The notes under the pieces are model-generated. The model made no database searches and was not told the DNA's origin. It worked only from the letters and a program-made list of their open reading frames with translations. Positions 9,071 through 19,136 of a stretch of DNA of 64,000 bases are shown piece after piece. The stretch spans positions 25,797 through 89,796 of the forward strand of contig JAUNRQ010000001.1 of the NCBI GenBank assembly GCA_030535605.1. Direction: 5' to 3'. A program made the position numbers and the translations under genes. This DNA comes from Pseudoxanthomonas suwonensis (lineage in GTDB: Bacteria; Pseudomonadota; Gammaproteobacteria; Xanthomonadales; Xanthomonadaceae). The first letter of the stretch is position 1; every line of letters starts with the position of its first letter.

Positions 9071-12000
9071 ACGTCGTGGCCCCGCCGCCGCCCGCTGAGG
9101 ACGGCACCGGCTCTCCCGCAGGTTTCAGCCTGGTGGAGTTCTCCACCCGGCGCCGCGTCACCGTGGCCATGGCCACGCTGTGCCTGGTGCTGTTCGGCTT
9201 GATCGCGTTGGGCGGCCTGAAAGTGACGTTGCTGCCGGACTTGAGCTATCCGACGCTCACGGTACGCACCGAATACGTCGGTGCCGCACCGTCGGAAATC
9301 GAAACGCTGGTCACCGAGCCGATGGAAGAGGCGCTGGGCACTGTGAAGGGACTGCGCAAGCTGCGGTCGGTGTCGCGTGCCGGGCAATCCGACGTGGTGC
9401 TGGAGTTCACCTGGGGCACCGACATGGACCAGGCCAGCCTGGAGGTCCGCGACAAGATGGAACTTGTCCAGCGCCCCACGGACGTCGGCGCGCCGTTGCT
9501 TCTGCGGTTCAACCCCGGCACCGAGCCGATCATGCGCCTGGCGCTTTCGATGGAAGGTGACAGTGAGGGCGGCAGCGGCAATCGCATGGCATTGCTGCGC
9601 CGCTATGCGGAGGAAGACCTGAAGAAGAAGCTCGAACCGGTGGCCGGCGTCGCCGCGGTGCGCGTTGGCGGCGGGCTGGAGGACGAGGTCCAGGTCGATC
9701 TCGACCTGCAGCGCCTGGCGCAGCTGAACCTGACGGTGGATGCGGTCATCCAGCGCCTTCAGCAGGAAAACGTGAACATGTCCGGCGGCCAGTTGCAGGA
9801 AGGCAGCCAGCGGTACCTGGTGCGTACCGTCAACCAGTTTTCCAGCATCGACGAGATCGGCAGGATGCTGGTGAGCGTGCAGGCGGCCGGTGGTGGCGAG
9901 GCGCAGAGCGCGGCCGAGCAGATGGCGCGGGTCGCGGCGGCCACCGGCGATGCCAGTGCCATGGCCGCGGCGGCGTCGGTGCAAAGCGCCAGTGGCGGCG
10001 CACAGTCGAGCGTGGCCGGCGGCCGTCCGGTGCGTTTGCGTGATGTGGCCACCATCACCCAGGGCCACAAGGAGCGCGAGGCGGTGATTCGCCTGGACGG
10101 GCGCGAGGCGGTCGAACTGGCGATCTACAAGGAAGGCGACGCCAACACCGTGGAAACCGCCAAGGGCGTGGAGCAGCGCTTGCAGCAGATCCGCTCGGAA
10201 TTGCCGCCGGAAGCGACCCTGACCACCATCGACAACCAGGCACGTTTCATCCAGAACGCCATCGACGGGGTCAAGCTGGACGCGGTGATCGGCGGTGCGC
10301 TCGCGATCCTGGTGATCTTCCTGTTCCTGCGCGATGGCTGGAGCACGTTCGTCATCGGCCTGTCGCTGCCGGTGTCGATCATCACCACCTTCTTCGTGAT
10401 GGCGCAGCTCGACCTGAGCCTGAACGTCATGTCGCTGGCGGGGTTGGCATTGGCCACCGGGTTGGTGGTGGACGATTCCATCGTCGTGCTGGAGGCCATC
10501 GCCAAGGCGCGTGAACGCGGCCTTGGCGTGCTGCAGGCGGCGATCGCGGGCACGCGCGAGGTGAGCATGGCGGTGGTCGCTTCCACCCTGACGATCGTCG
10601 CGGTGTTCCTGCCGTTGGTGTTCGTCGACGGCATTGCCGGGCAGTTGTTCGGCGACCAGGCGTTGACCGTGGCGATCGCGATCCTGGTATCGCTGGCCGT
10701 GGCGATGACGCTGATTCCGATGCTCAGCGCGTTGCGAGATACCGCACCGATGGCATTCCCCGAGGAAGCCCCGCATCCGCGGTGGCAACCACGCAGTCGC
10801 GTCGGCCGGCCGTTGGCCGCGACCGGGCGCTTCGTCGGCGGGGCGTTTGGCTGGATCGGCTATCGCGTGGCGTGGCTGTTCGTGCGCGGCTGGCGACTGT
10901 TGCTTGCCACCGTGGGGCCGGTGATGCGCAAGGCCAGCGATCTGGCAATGGCACCGTACCAGCGGGCTGAAACGGGCTACCTGCGGTTGTTGCCGCGCGC
11001 GCTGCAGCGTCCCGGACTGGTGCTGGGCTCGGCAGTGGTGACGTTCGTGCTGGCAATGGCGTTGGTGCCGCTGCTGGGCACCGACCTGATCCCGCAACTG
11101 GCACAGGACCGTTTCGACATGACCGTCAAGCTGCCGCCGGGGACGCCGCTGGCGCAGACCGACCGGGTGATCCGCGACCTGCAGCGCGAACATGCCGGCG
11201 GCGATGGCATCCACGCGCTGTTCGGCGTCAGCGGCAGCGGCACGCGACTGGATGCGAATCCGACGGAGAGCGGCGAGAACATCGGTCGGTTGACCGTGGT
11301 GATGGCAGATGGCGGCAGTCGTCAGCTGGAAGCAGCCACTACCGATGCCCTGCGCGGCAGCATCGCCGGGCATCCGACCGCGCAGGTGGACTTTGCGCGT
11401 CCGGCGCTGTTCAGCTTTTCCGCCCCGCTGGAAATCGAGCTGCGCGGCCAAGACCTCGATGCATTGCAGCGGGCCGGGCAGAAGCTGGCGGGGATGCTGC
11501 GCGCGAACTCGCACTATGCCGACGTCAAGTCGACGGTGGAGCAGGGCTTCCCTGAGATCCAGGTCCGCTTCGATGCCGAGCGCGCCGCCAGCCTGGGGCT
11601 GACCACGCGCCAGATCGCCGACGCGGTGGTCAAGCAGGTCCGCGGTGAAGTGGCCACCCGTTATTCGGTGCGCGACCGCAAGGTGGACGTGCTGGTGCGT
11701 GCCGACGCCGACACGCGCTCCAGCGTTGCGGACTTGCGCCGGCTGCTGGTGAATCCCGGCAGTCCGCGACCGGCGACGCTGGAATCGGTTGCCGATGTCA
11801 TCGCCACCACCGGTCCCAGCGAAATCCACCGCGCGGATCAGGTTCGCGTGGCGGTGGTCTCGGCCAACCTGCGTGGCATCGACCTGGGGACCGCGGTGGC
11901 CGAGGTTCAGCGCATGGTGGCGGCCGATCCGCTCGGCACCGATGTCGGCCTGCATGTCGGCGGCCAGGGTGAGGAGCTGGCCGCGTCGCTGCGGTCGCTG

Positions 12001-12498
12001 TTGTTTGCCTTCGGGTTGGCGATTTTCCTGGTCTACCTGGTCATGGCCTCGCAGTTCGAATCGCTGCTGCATCCGTTCGTGATCATGTTCACCATCCCGC
12101 TGGCGCTCGTCGGTGCGGTGCTGGCGCTGCTGCTGACTGGCAACACCATTTCCGTGGTGGTGTTCATCGGCCTGATCCTGCTGGTTGGCCTGGTGGTCAA
12201 GAACGCGATCATCCTGATCGACAAGATCAACCAGCTGCGCGAGGCCGGGGTGGCCAAGCGTGCAGCGATCATCGAAGGCGCTGCCTCGCGCCTGCGGCCG
12301 ATCATGATGACCTCGCTGTGCACGCTGTTCGGCTTCCTGCCGCTGGCTTTGGCGCTCGGCGAGGGTGCGGAAGTCCGCAGCCCGATGGCGATCACGGTGA
12401 TCGGCGGGCTGCTCGTGTCCACGCTGCTCACGCTGCTGGTGATCCCGGTGGTCTACGACCTGCTGGATCGGAAGGAGGAGGTGGCGGATGCACGCTGA
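9067..12498 (+). CDS. RND efflux pump, first subunit, proton relay intact
   Basis: This 1143-residue inner-membrane antiporter has the usual twelve helices and two large periplasmic loops, and corresponds in position to SmeJ. The proton relay is complete: D469-D470 in GLVVDDSIVV (AcrB D407/D408) and K1045 in LVVKNAI (AcrB K940). It is about 100 residues longer than typical pumps. One extra segment is an Ala/Ser/Gly-rich insertion in the first periplasmic loop (about 272-321). The other is a Pro/Arg/Trp-rich stretch (about 557-632) between the two halves on the cytoplasmic side. The substrate is not predictable; drugs or bile-salt-like compounds are the family norm. Confidence 0.93.
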   Translation: MNVVAPPPPAEDGTGSPAGFSLVEFSTRRRVTVAMATLCLVLFGLIALGGLKVTLLPDLSYPTLTVRTEYVGAAPSEIETLVTEPMEEALGTVKGLRKLRSVSRAGQSDVVLEFTWGTDMDQASLEVRDKMELVQRPTDVGAPLLLRFNPGTEPIMRLALSMEGDSEGGSGNRMALLRRYAEEDLKKKLEPVAGVAAVRVGGGLEDEVQVDLDLQRLAQLNLTVDAVIQRLQQENVNMSGGQLQEGSQRYLVRTVNQFSSIDEIGRMLVSVQAAGGGEAQSAAEQMARVAAATGDASAMAAAASVQSASGGAQSSVAGGRPVRLRDVATITQGHKEREAVIRLDGREAVELAIYKEGDANTVETAKGVEQRLQQIRSELPPEATLTTIDNQARFIQNAIDGVKLDAVIGGALAILVIFLFLRDGWSTFVIGLSLPVSIITTFFVMAQLDLSLNVMSLAGLALATGLVVDDSIVVLEAIAKARERGLGVLQAAIAGTREVSMAVVASTLTIVAVFLPLVFVDGIAGQLFGDQALTVAIAILVSLAVAMTLIPMLSALRDTAPMAFPEEAPHPRWQPRSRVGRPLAATGRFVGGAFGWIGYRVAWLFVRGWRLLLATVGPVMRKASDLAMAPYQRAETGYLRLLPRALQRPGLVLGSAVVTFVLAMALVPLLGTDLIPQLAQDRFDMTVKLPPGTPLAQTDRVIRDLQREHAGGDGIHALFGVSGSGTRLDANPTESGENIGRLTVVMADGGSRQLEAATTDALRGSIAGHPTAQVDFARPALFSFSAPLEIELRGQDLDALQRAGQKLAGMLRANSHYADVKSTVEQGFPEIQVRFDAERAASLGLTTRQIADAVVKQVRGEVATRYSVRDRKVDVLVRADADTRSSVADLRRLLVNPGSPRPATLESVADVIATTGPSEIHRADQVRVAVVSANLRGIDLGTAVAEVQRMVAADPLGTDVGLHVGGQGEELAASLRSLLFAFGLAIFLVYLVMASQFESLLHPFVIMFTIPLALVGAVLALLLTGNTISVVVFIGLILLVGLVVKNAIILIDKINQLREAGVAKRAAIIEGAASRLRPIMMTSLCTLFGFLPLALALGEGAEVRSPMAITVIGGLLVSTLLTLLVIPVVYDLLDRKEEVADAR

Positions 12499-12561
12499 CC
12501 GCCGCTACCTCGCCGTCGCCCGGTGCGACGACGTGCACGCGCGCCGCGCGGAGAATCCGGC

Positions 12562-15500
12562 ATGAGCATCGCCGAGTTGTCCATCCGCCGACCGGTCACC
12601 ACGGTCATGCTGTTCGTGTCGATGATGGTGATCGGCCTGATTGCCTCGGTGCGCCTGCCGCTGGAAGCGCTGCCGGACATCTCCCCGCCGTTCATGTTCG
12701 TGCAGCTGCCCTACGCCGGCTCCAGCCCCGAAGAGGTCGAGCAGTCGGTCGTGCGCCCCGCCGAGGAGGCGCTGGCCACCATGAGCGGGCTGAAGCAGAT
12801 GATGAGCAATGCCTCCGCCGAAGGCGGCGGCGTGTTCATGGAGTTTTCCGACTGGGACCGGGACACCGCCATCGCCGCGTCGGAAGCGCGCGAGCGGCTG
12901 GATGCGATCCGTGACCAGTTGCCGGATGATTTCCAGCGCTATTTCGTGTTCAAGTGGTCCAGCGCCGACGAGGCGGTGCTGCGCGTGCGGCTGGCGGGTG
13001 ACATCGACCTTTCCGGTGCCTACGAACTGATCGACCGGGAAATGAAGCGGCGCCTGGAGCGGGTTGCCGGCGTCGCCCGCGTGGAGATCAGTGGCGCGCC
13101 GCCGAACGAGGTCGACGTGGCGATCGACGCCGACCGGCTGACCGCCCACGGATTGGCGATCAATGATGTCGCCACCCGCCTGCGACAGGCGAATTTCTCG
13201 ATCTCGGCGGGTCTGGTCGAAGACGGCGGTCGGCGTTTTCGCGTCCAGCCGATCGGCGAACTGTCGAGTCTGGAGCAACTGGAAGCGATACCGCTGGATG
13301 CGCGCGGCACGCGGCTGGGCGATATCGCTCAGGTGCGCCTGCAACCGACGCGGATCGATTCCGGCCGACGCCTGGACGGCCGTCCGGCGGTCGGCCTTGA
13401 CGTGTTCAAGGAGCGCAACGCCAACCTGGTCGAGGTCAATCGCAATGTCCTGGCGGAACTGGAACGGATCAAGGACGAGCCGCAGCTCAGCGGCATCGAC
13501 ATCAAGGTCATCCAAGACCTGGGCAAGGAGGTGACCACCTCATTGCTGGAACTGGCCGAAGCCGGGGCCATCGGCCTGCTGCTTTCGATCGCGGTGCTGT
13601 TCTTCTTCCTGCGTCACTGGCCTTCGACGCTGATGGTGACGCTGGCCATCCCGATCTGCTTCATCATCACCCTGGGTTTCATGCATTTCTTCGGTGTCAC
13701 CCTCAACGTGTTGACGCTGATGGGGCTGCTGCTGGCGGTCGGCATGCTGGTGGACAACGCGGTGGTGGTGGTCGAGTCGATCTACCAGGAGCGCGAACGC
13801 ATGCCCGGCGAGCCGCGACTGGCGTCGATCCTGGGCACGCGCCACGTCGCCATCGCGCTGTCGGCGGGAACCTTGAGCCATTGCATCGTGTTCCTGCCGA
13901 ACCTTTTCGGCGAGACCACCAACATCTCAATTTTCATGAGCCAGTTGGCAATCACCATCTCGGTGTCACTTCTGGCCTCGTGGCTGGTGGCCGTTAGCCT
14001 GATCCCGATGATCTCCGCGCGCCTGAAAACGCCGCCGGCGGTGCGCTCCGAGCGCGGGGTGATCCCGCGTCTGCAGCAAGGTTACGCGCGGCTGTTGCGC
14101 TGGTCGCTGGTGCACCGCGGCAAGACCCTGCTCGGCATCGTCCTGGTGGTCGCCGCGAGCATCGTGCCGATGACGCAGACGAAGATGGAATTCTTCGGCA
14201 GCGGCGAGGCCGGCAACGAAGTCAACATCTGGTACCAGTTCCACGGCAGTTACACCCGCGAACAGGTATCGGAGGAAGTACGGCGGGTGGAAGCGTGGCT
14301 GGAACCACGTCGCCAGTCCCTCGGCATCACGCAGGTGTATTCGTGGTTCAGCGAAAACGGCGGTGCCGGGACGATGGTCACGCTCGGAGACGACGGTCCC
14401 GGCACGAAGGCCGTCAGTGAGGCAATCAGCGAAGGTCTGCCGAAATCGGCCAGGGCGCGGATCGGCGTCGGACAACAGCAGGGCATGGGTGGCGGCAGCG
14501 CCGGCGGCCTGCAGCAGAACGTGCAGGTCCAGCTGGTCGGCGACTCCACGCAGACGTTGCTGGAGTTGTCCGAGGCGGTGGTACCGGCACTGGCCGCGCG
14601 CTCCGAGCTGCGCGACGTGCGCGTGGACGTGGGTGATCGCAACAACGAGCTGACCTTGCGCGTCGACCGCAATCGCGCCGCGGCGTTCGGATTCAGCGCC
14701 CAGGATGTGTCCACCTACGTCAACCTTGCCATGCGCGGCAGCCAGTTGCGCGAATTCCGGCATGGGGCCGCGCAGCTGCCGGTCTGGGTGCGCTTCGAAG
14801 GCGCGCAGCAATACAGTGCCGATGACATCCGCAGCCTGCTGGTACGCGCCCCCGATGGACGCATGGTGCCGCTGGCGGCGATGGTCGATGTCTCGGTGGT
14901 GCCGGCGGCAGCGCGGATCAATCGCTACAACCGCCAGACCACGCTCACCATCCGTGCGAACCTCGCGCAGGGAAGCACCATGGGCGATGCCCGCAAGGCG
15001 ATGGAATCGGTGCTCGCCACCATGCAGTTCCCGGCCGGTTATCGGCACTCCTTCGAGGGGTCCGGCTTCCAGCAGGACGCCGAGGGCATCAAGCGGATGC
15101 TGTTCAACCTGGTCCTCGCGGTGGTGCTGATCTACGTGCTGATGGCCGCGGTGTTCGAATCGCTGCTGTTTCCCACCGCGATCATGAGCTGCGTGGTGTT
15201 CTCGATCTTCGGCGTGTTCTGGCTGTTCTGGCTGACCGGCACCGCGTTCACGGTGATGGCGTTCATCGGCATCCTGGTGCTGATGGGGGTGGTGGTGAAC
15301 AACGGCATCATCATGGTCGAGCACATCAACAACCTGCGCCGCCGCGGCATGAACCGCACCGACGCGTTGGTGGCCGGCAGTCGCGAGCGACTGCGCCCGA
15401 TCCTCATGACCATGGGCACCGCGGTGCTGGCGATGATCCCGATTTCGCTCAGCGACACCGTGATCCTGGGCGGCCTGGAATACTCGCCGATGGCCCGTGC

Positions 15501-15654
15501 GGTGGCCGGGGGACTGGCCTTCTCCACGGTGGTCAGCCTGCTGTTCCTGCCGACCATCTATGCGCTGCTGGATGATTGGCGTGCCGGACTGGCCCGCACC
15601 GTGCGGCGCGCGCGTGGAGTCACGCCACGGCTGGACGGACCCGTGCTGTCATAG
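12562..15654 (+). CDS. RND efflux pump, second subunit, relay residues changed
   Basis: The 1030-residue product is a second, different RND subunit, corresponding in position to SmeK. I chose ATG 12562 because GGAGAA sits six bases upstream and MSIAELSIRRPVTTVM is the family N-terminus; a GTG at 12523 would add 13 odd residues. The relay differs from its partner: the second Asp of the pair is N399 (MLVDNAVVV), and the position of AcrB K940 is N913 (VVVNNGI). It may therefore work as the non-pumping member of a heterotrimer, as proposed for one subunit of MdtBC (inference). The gap to the first pump gene is 63 bases. Confidence 0.93.
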   Translation: MSIAELSIRRPVTTVMLFVSMMVIGLIASVRLPLEALPDISPPFMFVQLPYAGSSPEEVEQSVVRPAEEALATMSGLKQMMSNASAEGGGVFMEFSDWDRDTAIAASEARERLDAIRDQLPDDFQRYFVFKWSSADEAVLRVRLAGDIDLSGAYELIDREMKRRLERVAGVARVEISGAPPNEVDVAIDADRLTAHGLAINDVATRLRQANFSISAGLVEDGGRRFRVQPIGELSSLEQLEAIPLDARGTRLGDIAQVRLQPTRIDSGRRLDGRPAVGLDVFKERNANLVEVNRNVLAELERIKDEPQLSGIDIKVIQDLGKEVTTSLLELAEAGAIGLLLSIAVLFFFLRHWPSTLMVTLAIPICFIITLGFMHFFGVTLNVLTLMGLLLAVGMLVDNAVVVVESIYQERERMPGEPRLASILGTRHVAIALSAGTLSHCIVFLPNLFGETTNISIFMSQLAITISVSLLASWLVAVSLIPMISARLKTPPAVRSERGVIPRLQQGYARLLRWSLVHRGKTLLGIVLVVAASIVPMTQTKMEFFGSGEAGNEVNIWYQFHGSYTREQVSEEVRRVEAWLEPRRQSLGITQVYSWFSENGGAGTMVTLGDDGPGTKAVSEAISEGLPKSARARIGVGQQQGMGGGSAGGLQQNVQVQLVGDSTQTLLELSEAVVPALAARSELRDVRVDVGDRNNELTLRVDRNRAAAFGFSAQDVSTYVNLAMRGSQLREFRHGAAQLPVWVRFEGAQQYSADDIRSLLVRAPDGRMVPLAAMVDVSVVPAAARINRYNRQTTLTIRANLAQGSTMGDARKAMESVLATMQFPAGYRHSFEGSGFQQDAEGIKRMLFNLVLAVVLIYVLMAAVFESLLFPTAIMSCVVFSIFGVFWLFWLTGTAFTVMAFIGILVLMGVVVNNGIIMVEHINNLRRRGMNRTDALVAGSRERLRPILMTMGTAVLAMIPISLSDTVILGGLEYSPMARAVAGGLAFSTVVSLLFLPTIYALLDDWRAGLARTVRRARGVTPRLDGPVLS

Positions 15655-15740
15655 GCTGGGTGCGCATCCGCGGAACGTGCGCGTGATCCGCCTTTCCGCC
15701 GGGTTCCCGGCATGCGGCGCACCGATGCCGCAGTGCGGCA

Positions 15741-15746
15741 TACACT
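15741..15746 (+). promoter_or_regulatory. Possible -10 box of serC operon
   Basis: TACACT lies 31 bases before the serC ATG, with no convincing -35. It would give a leader of about 25 nt. It fits a promoter for the serC-pheA-hisC-aroA unit because the preceding efflux operon ends 86 bases earlier. Confidence 0.35.
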
Positions 15747-15777
15747 AGCCAGACACTTCACCAAAGCGTCCGCTGCC

Positions 15778-16863
15778 ATGTCCCGTGCGTACAACTTCAG
15801 TGCCGGTCCCGCCACGCTGCCGGAGGCCGTGCTGCGCCAGGCGCAGGCGGAATTGCTGGAGTTCGGCGATGCCGGGGCGTCGATCGTCGAGCTGAGCCAC
15901 CGTGGTGCGGAGTTCATGGAGGTGGCGCAGCGCACCGAAGCCGAGCTGCGCGCGCTGCTGTCGATCCCGGACGATTACGCGGTGCTGTTCACGGCCGGTG
16001 GCGCAACCACCGTCCAGGCGCTGCTGCCGCTGAACTTCGCCCATCCGGGACAGCGCTGCGATTACGTGCTGACCGGCCACTGGGGGCGAACGGCGGTCAA
16101 GCAGGCCGCCGCGGTGGTGGATGTGCACATCGCCGCCAGCAGCGAGGCCACAGGCTTCGACCGCATACCGGCCGATGCCGATTGGCAGTTGTCGAAGGAC
16201 GCGGCGTATGTGCATGTCACCGCCAACGAAACGATTCACGGCGTGGAGTTCCGCGATGTGCCGACAACCGGTGACGTGCCGCTGTTCGCGGACTTCAGCT
16301 CCTCGATCGCCTCCGAGCCGCTGGATGTCAGCCGCTACGGAGCGATCTACGCCGGCGCGCAAAAGAACCTCGGGCCGGTCGGCATCACCGTGCTCATCGT
16401 CCGTCGCGACCTCCTGCAGCGTGCCGGCCAGCCGCGGGCGGACATCTTCGACTACGGCCTGCAACTGGCGGCCGGGTCGATGCTCAACACGCCACCGAGC
16501 TGGAATTGGTACATGCTCGGTTTGACCGTGCGCTGGATGCTGGACGAAGGCGGTGTGACGGAGTTCGCAGCACGCAATGCGCGCAAGGCGGCCACGCTGT
16601 ACCGCGCCATCGACGGCTCCGGCGGCTTCTACCGCAACGCCGTGGATCCCCCGGTGCGTTCGCGAATGAACGTGCCGTTCTTCCTGCATGACGCGTCACT
16701 GGATGGCGCCTTCCTCGCCGGCGCACGCGAGGCCGGGTTGATCGGGCTGAAGGGTCACAAGGTGGTGGGCGGCATGCGGGCGTCGATTTACAACGCCATG
16801 CCGGAGGCGGGCGTGCAGGCGCTGGCCGCGTACATGGCCGACTTCATGCATGAGCGGGGTTGA
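15778..16863 (+). CDS. serC: Phosphoserine aminotransferase
   Basis: SerC converts 3-phosphohydroxypyruvate and glutamate to phosphoserine in serine synthesis, and also acts in pyridoxal phosphate synthesis. The 361-residue protein begins [15 protein letters not shown], the family N-terminus, which fixes ATG 15778 against a longer open frame. The cofactor lysine is K196 in GAQKNLGP. It is the first gene of a compact serC-pheA-hisC-aroA cluster resembling part of the Pseudomonas serine/aromatic supraoperon. Here gyrA is not adjacent but lies about 17.6 kb downstream. Confidence 0.96.
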   Translation: MSRAYNFSAGPATLPEAVLRQAQAELLEFGDAGASIVELSHRGAEFMEVAQRTEAELRALLSIPDDYAVLFTAGGATTVQALLPLNFAHPGQRCDYVLTGHWGRTAVKQAAAVVDVHIAASSEATGFDRIPADADWQLSKDAAYVHVTANETIHGVEFRDVPTTGDVPLFADFSSSIASEPLDVSRYGAIYAGAQKNLGPVGITVLIVRRDLLQRAGQPRADIFDYGLQLAAGSMLNTPPSWNWYMLGLTVRWMLDEGGVTEFAARNARKAATLYRAIDGSGGFYRNAVDPPVRSRMNVPFFLHDASLDGAFLAGAREAGLIGLKGHKVVGGMRASIYNAMPEAGVQALAAYMADFMHERG

Positions 16864-16867
16864 GACG

Positions 16868-18001
16868 ATGCGTTCCGATGAGCAAGGGCCGGCGGCGAAA
16901 AAGCCCGATACCACCGGTGCCGCCAAGCCCGATCTCGGCGAGGTCCGGGCGCGGATCGACGGGATCGACCGCACCATCCAGCAACTGATCGCCGAGCGTG
17001 CACGGTGGGCGAGGCAGGTAGGCAAGGCCAAGGGCAAGCTCGCGGCCGCAGTGGACTACTACCGGCCGGAGCGCGAGGCACAGGTGCTTCGACGCGTGCT
17101 CGATCGCAACGACGGACCGCTGGATGACGAGGTGCTGGTGCGCCTGTTCCGCGAGATCATGTCCGCCTGCCTTGCCCAGCAGGAGCCGCTGAAGGTCGGC
17201 TACCTCGGCCCCGAGGGCACGTTCTCGCAGCAGGCGGTATTCAAGCATTTCGGGCATTCCGCGACCGGCTTGCCCCTGGCCAGCATCGAAGAGGTGTTCC
17301 AGGAGGTGGCTGCCGGCAATGCCGACTTCGGCGTGGTACCGGTGGAAAACTCCGGGCAGGGCACCCTGCAGGTGACCCTGGACATGTTCCTGACCTCGCC
17401 GCTGTGCGTCTGCGGGGAAGTCGAACTGCGGGTCCACCAGTACCTGCTCTCGCGCAGCGCCGACCTGGCGGGGATCGAGCGGGTCTATTCGCACCCGATG
17501 TCACTGGCGCAATGCGCCGGCTGGCTGCGTCAGCATCTGCCCGGCGTGGAGCGGATTCCGGTCACCAGCAATGCCGAAGCCGCGCGCCGCGCGCGCAATG
17601 GCGATGACGCCGCTGCCATTGCCGGCGAATCCGCAGGTCACGTCTACCATCTCAAGCGACTGGCCGGCCCGATCGAAGACCGCAACGACAACACCACCCG
17701 GTTCCTCGTGCTTGGGCGCGAGTCGTTCCCGGCATCAGGTCACGACCGCACCTCGTTGCTGGTGTCGGTGCGTGACCGCCCCGGGGCGCTGTACGGCGTG
17801 CTGGAGCCGCTTGCCCGTCACGGCGTGAGCATGAACCGGATCGAGTCACGGCCGCAGCATGGCGGGTTGTGGCAGTACGCCTTCTTCATCGACGTCGAAG
17901 GCCACTCGGAGGAAGCGCCGCTGAAGGACGCGCTGGCCGAGATCGGCGCCGCGGCAGGGGGAGTGCGTGTTCTGGGATCCTATCCGGTGGCGGTGCTGTG
18001 A
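16868..18001 (+). CDS. pheA: Chorismate mutase / prephenate dehydratase (P-protein)
   Basis: This bifunctional enzyme converts chorismate via prephenate to phenylpyruvate for phenylalanine. The 377 residues contain an AroQ-type chorismate mutase domain (about 25-100, RARIDGIDRTIQQLIAERA). A prephenate dehydratase domain follows (VGYLGPEGTFSQQA onward, with the catalytic NTTRF motif). A C-terminal ACT domain holds ESRP, the feedback site for phenylalanine. ATG 16868 lies just after the serC stop; an in-frame ATG at 16850 would overlap serC and add six residues. Order and spacing show co-transcription with serC and hisC. Confidence 0.95.
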   Translation: MRSDEQGPAAKKPDTTGAAKPDLGEVRARIDGIDRTIQQLIAERARWARQVGKAKGKLAAAVDYYRPEREAQVLRRVLDRNDGPLDDEVLVRLFREIMSACLAQQEPLKVGYLGPEGTFSQQAVFKHFGHSATGLPLASIEEVFQEVAAGNADFGVVPVENSGQGTLQVTLDMFLTSPLCVCGEVELRVHQYLLSRSADLAGIERVYSHPMSLAQCAGWLRQHLPGVERIPVTSNAEAARRARNGDDAAAIAGESAGHVYHLKRLAGPIEDRNDNTTRFLVLGRESFPASGHDRTSLLVSVRDRPGALYGVLEPLARHGVSMNRIESRPQHGGLWQYAFFIDVEGHSEEAPLKDALAEIGAAAGGVRVLGSYPVAVL

Positions 18002-18023
18002 AGCGGTTGGTTGGAGTTCGCTG

Positions 18024-19136
18024 ATGGACTTTGCCCGGCTTGCCAACCCCGGCATCCGTGGCCTGGATCCGTACGATCCCGGCCACGATCTGGTCGCCTT
18101 GCGCCGCAAGCTGGCGCCGCGCGTCGCCATCGAGCTGGGCGCCAACGAGAACAACCACGGCGCCAGTCCGCGTGCGCGACAGGCCGTCCGTGACGCGTTG
18201 GACACGCTGCACGTGTATCCGGACCCTCGTGGCGGGCAACTCAAGCAGGCATTGGCGCGACATCACGGCGTCGACCCGGACGGCATCCTGCTGGGCAACG
18301 GTTCGCACGAATTGCTGATGCAGGTCGCCCAGGTGTTCGCCGGGCCGGATGCGGGCGTGCTGGCTTCGGAGAAGTCATTTGCCGTTTTCGCGTTGGCGGC
18401 GCGGGCAGCCGCCGCGCCGCTGGCATTGGCGCCGGCGTTTCCGGCGCTGGCGCCAATGCCGCATGGCCATGACCTTCGGGCGCTCGCGGCGGCAATCGAT
18501 GGTTGTACCCGGCTGGTGTATCTGGCCAACCCGAACAATCCCACCGGCACCTGGTATTGCGCGGCGGACTTCGCCGACTTCATGCGGCGCATTCCCCCGC
18601 ATGTGCTGGTGCTGGTCGACGAGGCCTATGCCGAATTCGTCGATGCCCCGGACTGGGCATCCGCCATCCCGCTGCTGGATGAATTCCCGAATCTGCTGGT
18701 GACCCGCACCTTCAGCAAGGCCCATGGCTTGGCAGGCCTGCGCGTCGGCTGCCTGCTGGCGCACCGTGAATGCATCGCGGTGATGGAGCGCGTGCGCGAG
18801 AGCTTCAACGTCAACGCCCTGGGTCTGGCGGCTGCAGAAGCCGCGCTTGGCGATGCCGGTCACCTGCGGCGTTGCGTGGACGAGAACAACCGGCAGCGCG
18901 AGGCGCTGACAGTCGCCTTGCGTGAACGCGGCGTGGGCGTGGCTCCGTCGCAGACCAACTTCGTGTTGGCCGATGTCGGCGCGGATTGCGCACGCATCGA
19001 AGCGCGGCTGCTGGCGCAGGGCGTCGTGTTGCGACCGATGGTTGGCTATGGCTTGCCACGATGTTTGCGGATGACCGTCGGAACGGCGGAACAGAACGCC
19101 GCGCTGCTCGCGGCGCTGGACCGGGTGCTGACATGA
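18024..19136 (+). CDS. hisC: Histidinol-phosphate / aromatic aminotransferase
   Basis: This 370-residue fold-type I PLP aminotransferase has the HisC signature: NPNNPTGTW, DEAYAEF and the cofactor lysine K232 in TFSKAHGLAGLRVG. Histidine genes are absent nearby. Placed between pheA and aroA, it corresponds to the hisC2 (hisHb) gene of Pseudomonas clusters, whose enzyme works mainly on aromatic 2-oxo acids. I therefore infer a role in phenylalanine or tyrosine transamination, with histidinol phosphate as a possible second substrate. Its stop overlaps the aroA ATG by four bases. Confidence 0.9.
   Translation: MDFARLANPGIRGLDPYDPGHDLVALRRKLAPRVAIELGANENNHGASPRARQAVRDALDTLHVYPDPRGGQLKQALARHHGVDPDGILLGNGSHELLMQVAQVFAGPDAGVLASEKSFAVFALAARAAAAPLALAPAFPALAPMPHGHDLRALAAAIDGCTRLVYLANPNNPTGTWYCAADFADFMRRIPPHVLVLVDEAYAEFVDAPDWASAIPLLDEFPNLLVTRTFSKAHGLAGLRVGCLLAHRECIAVMERVRESFNVNALGLAAAEAALGDAGHLRRCVDENNRQREALTVALRERGVGVAPSQTNFVLADVGADCARIEARLLAQGVVLRPMVGYGLPRCLRMTVGTAEQNAALLAALDRVLT

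Noticed and set aside
8884-12072. A very long open frame on the minus strand opposite the adaptor and first RND gene
   Set aside because: In GC-rich DNA the frame opposite a long gene often lacks stops. Its translation is low-complexity, rich in His, Gln and Arg, and has no recognisable domain, while the plus-strand proteins match well-known families.
17967-18023. Upstream extension of hisC into pheA
   Set aside because: The extra residues are unrelated to the aminotransferase family; the ATG at 18024 gives the conserved start.
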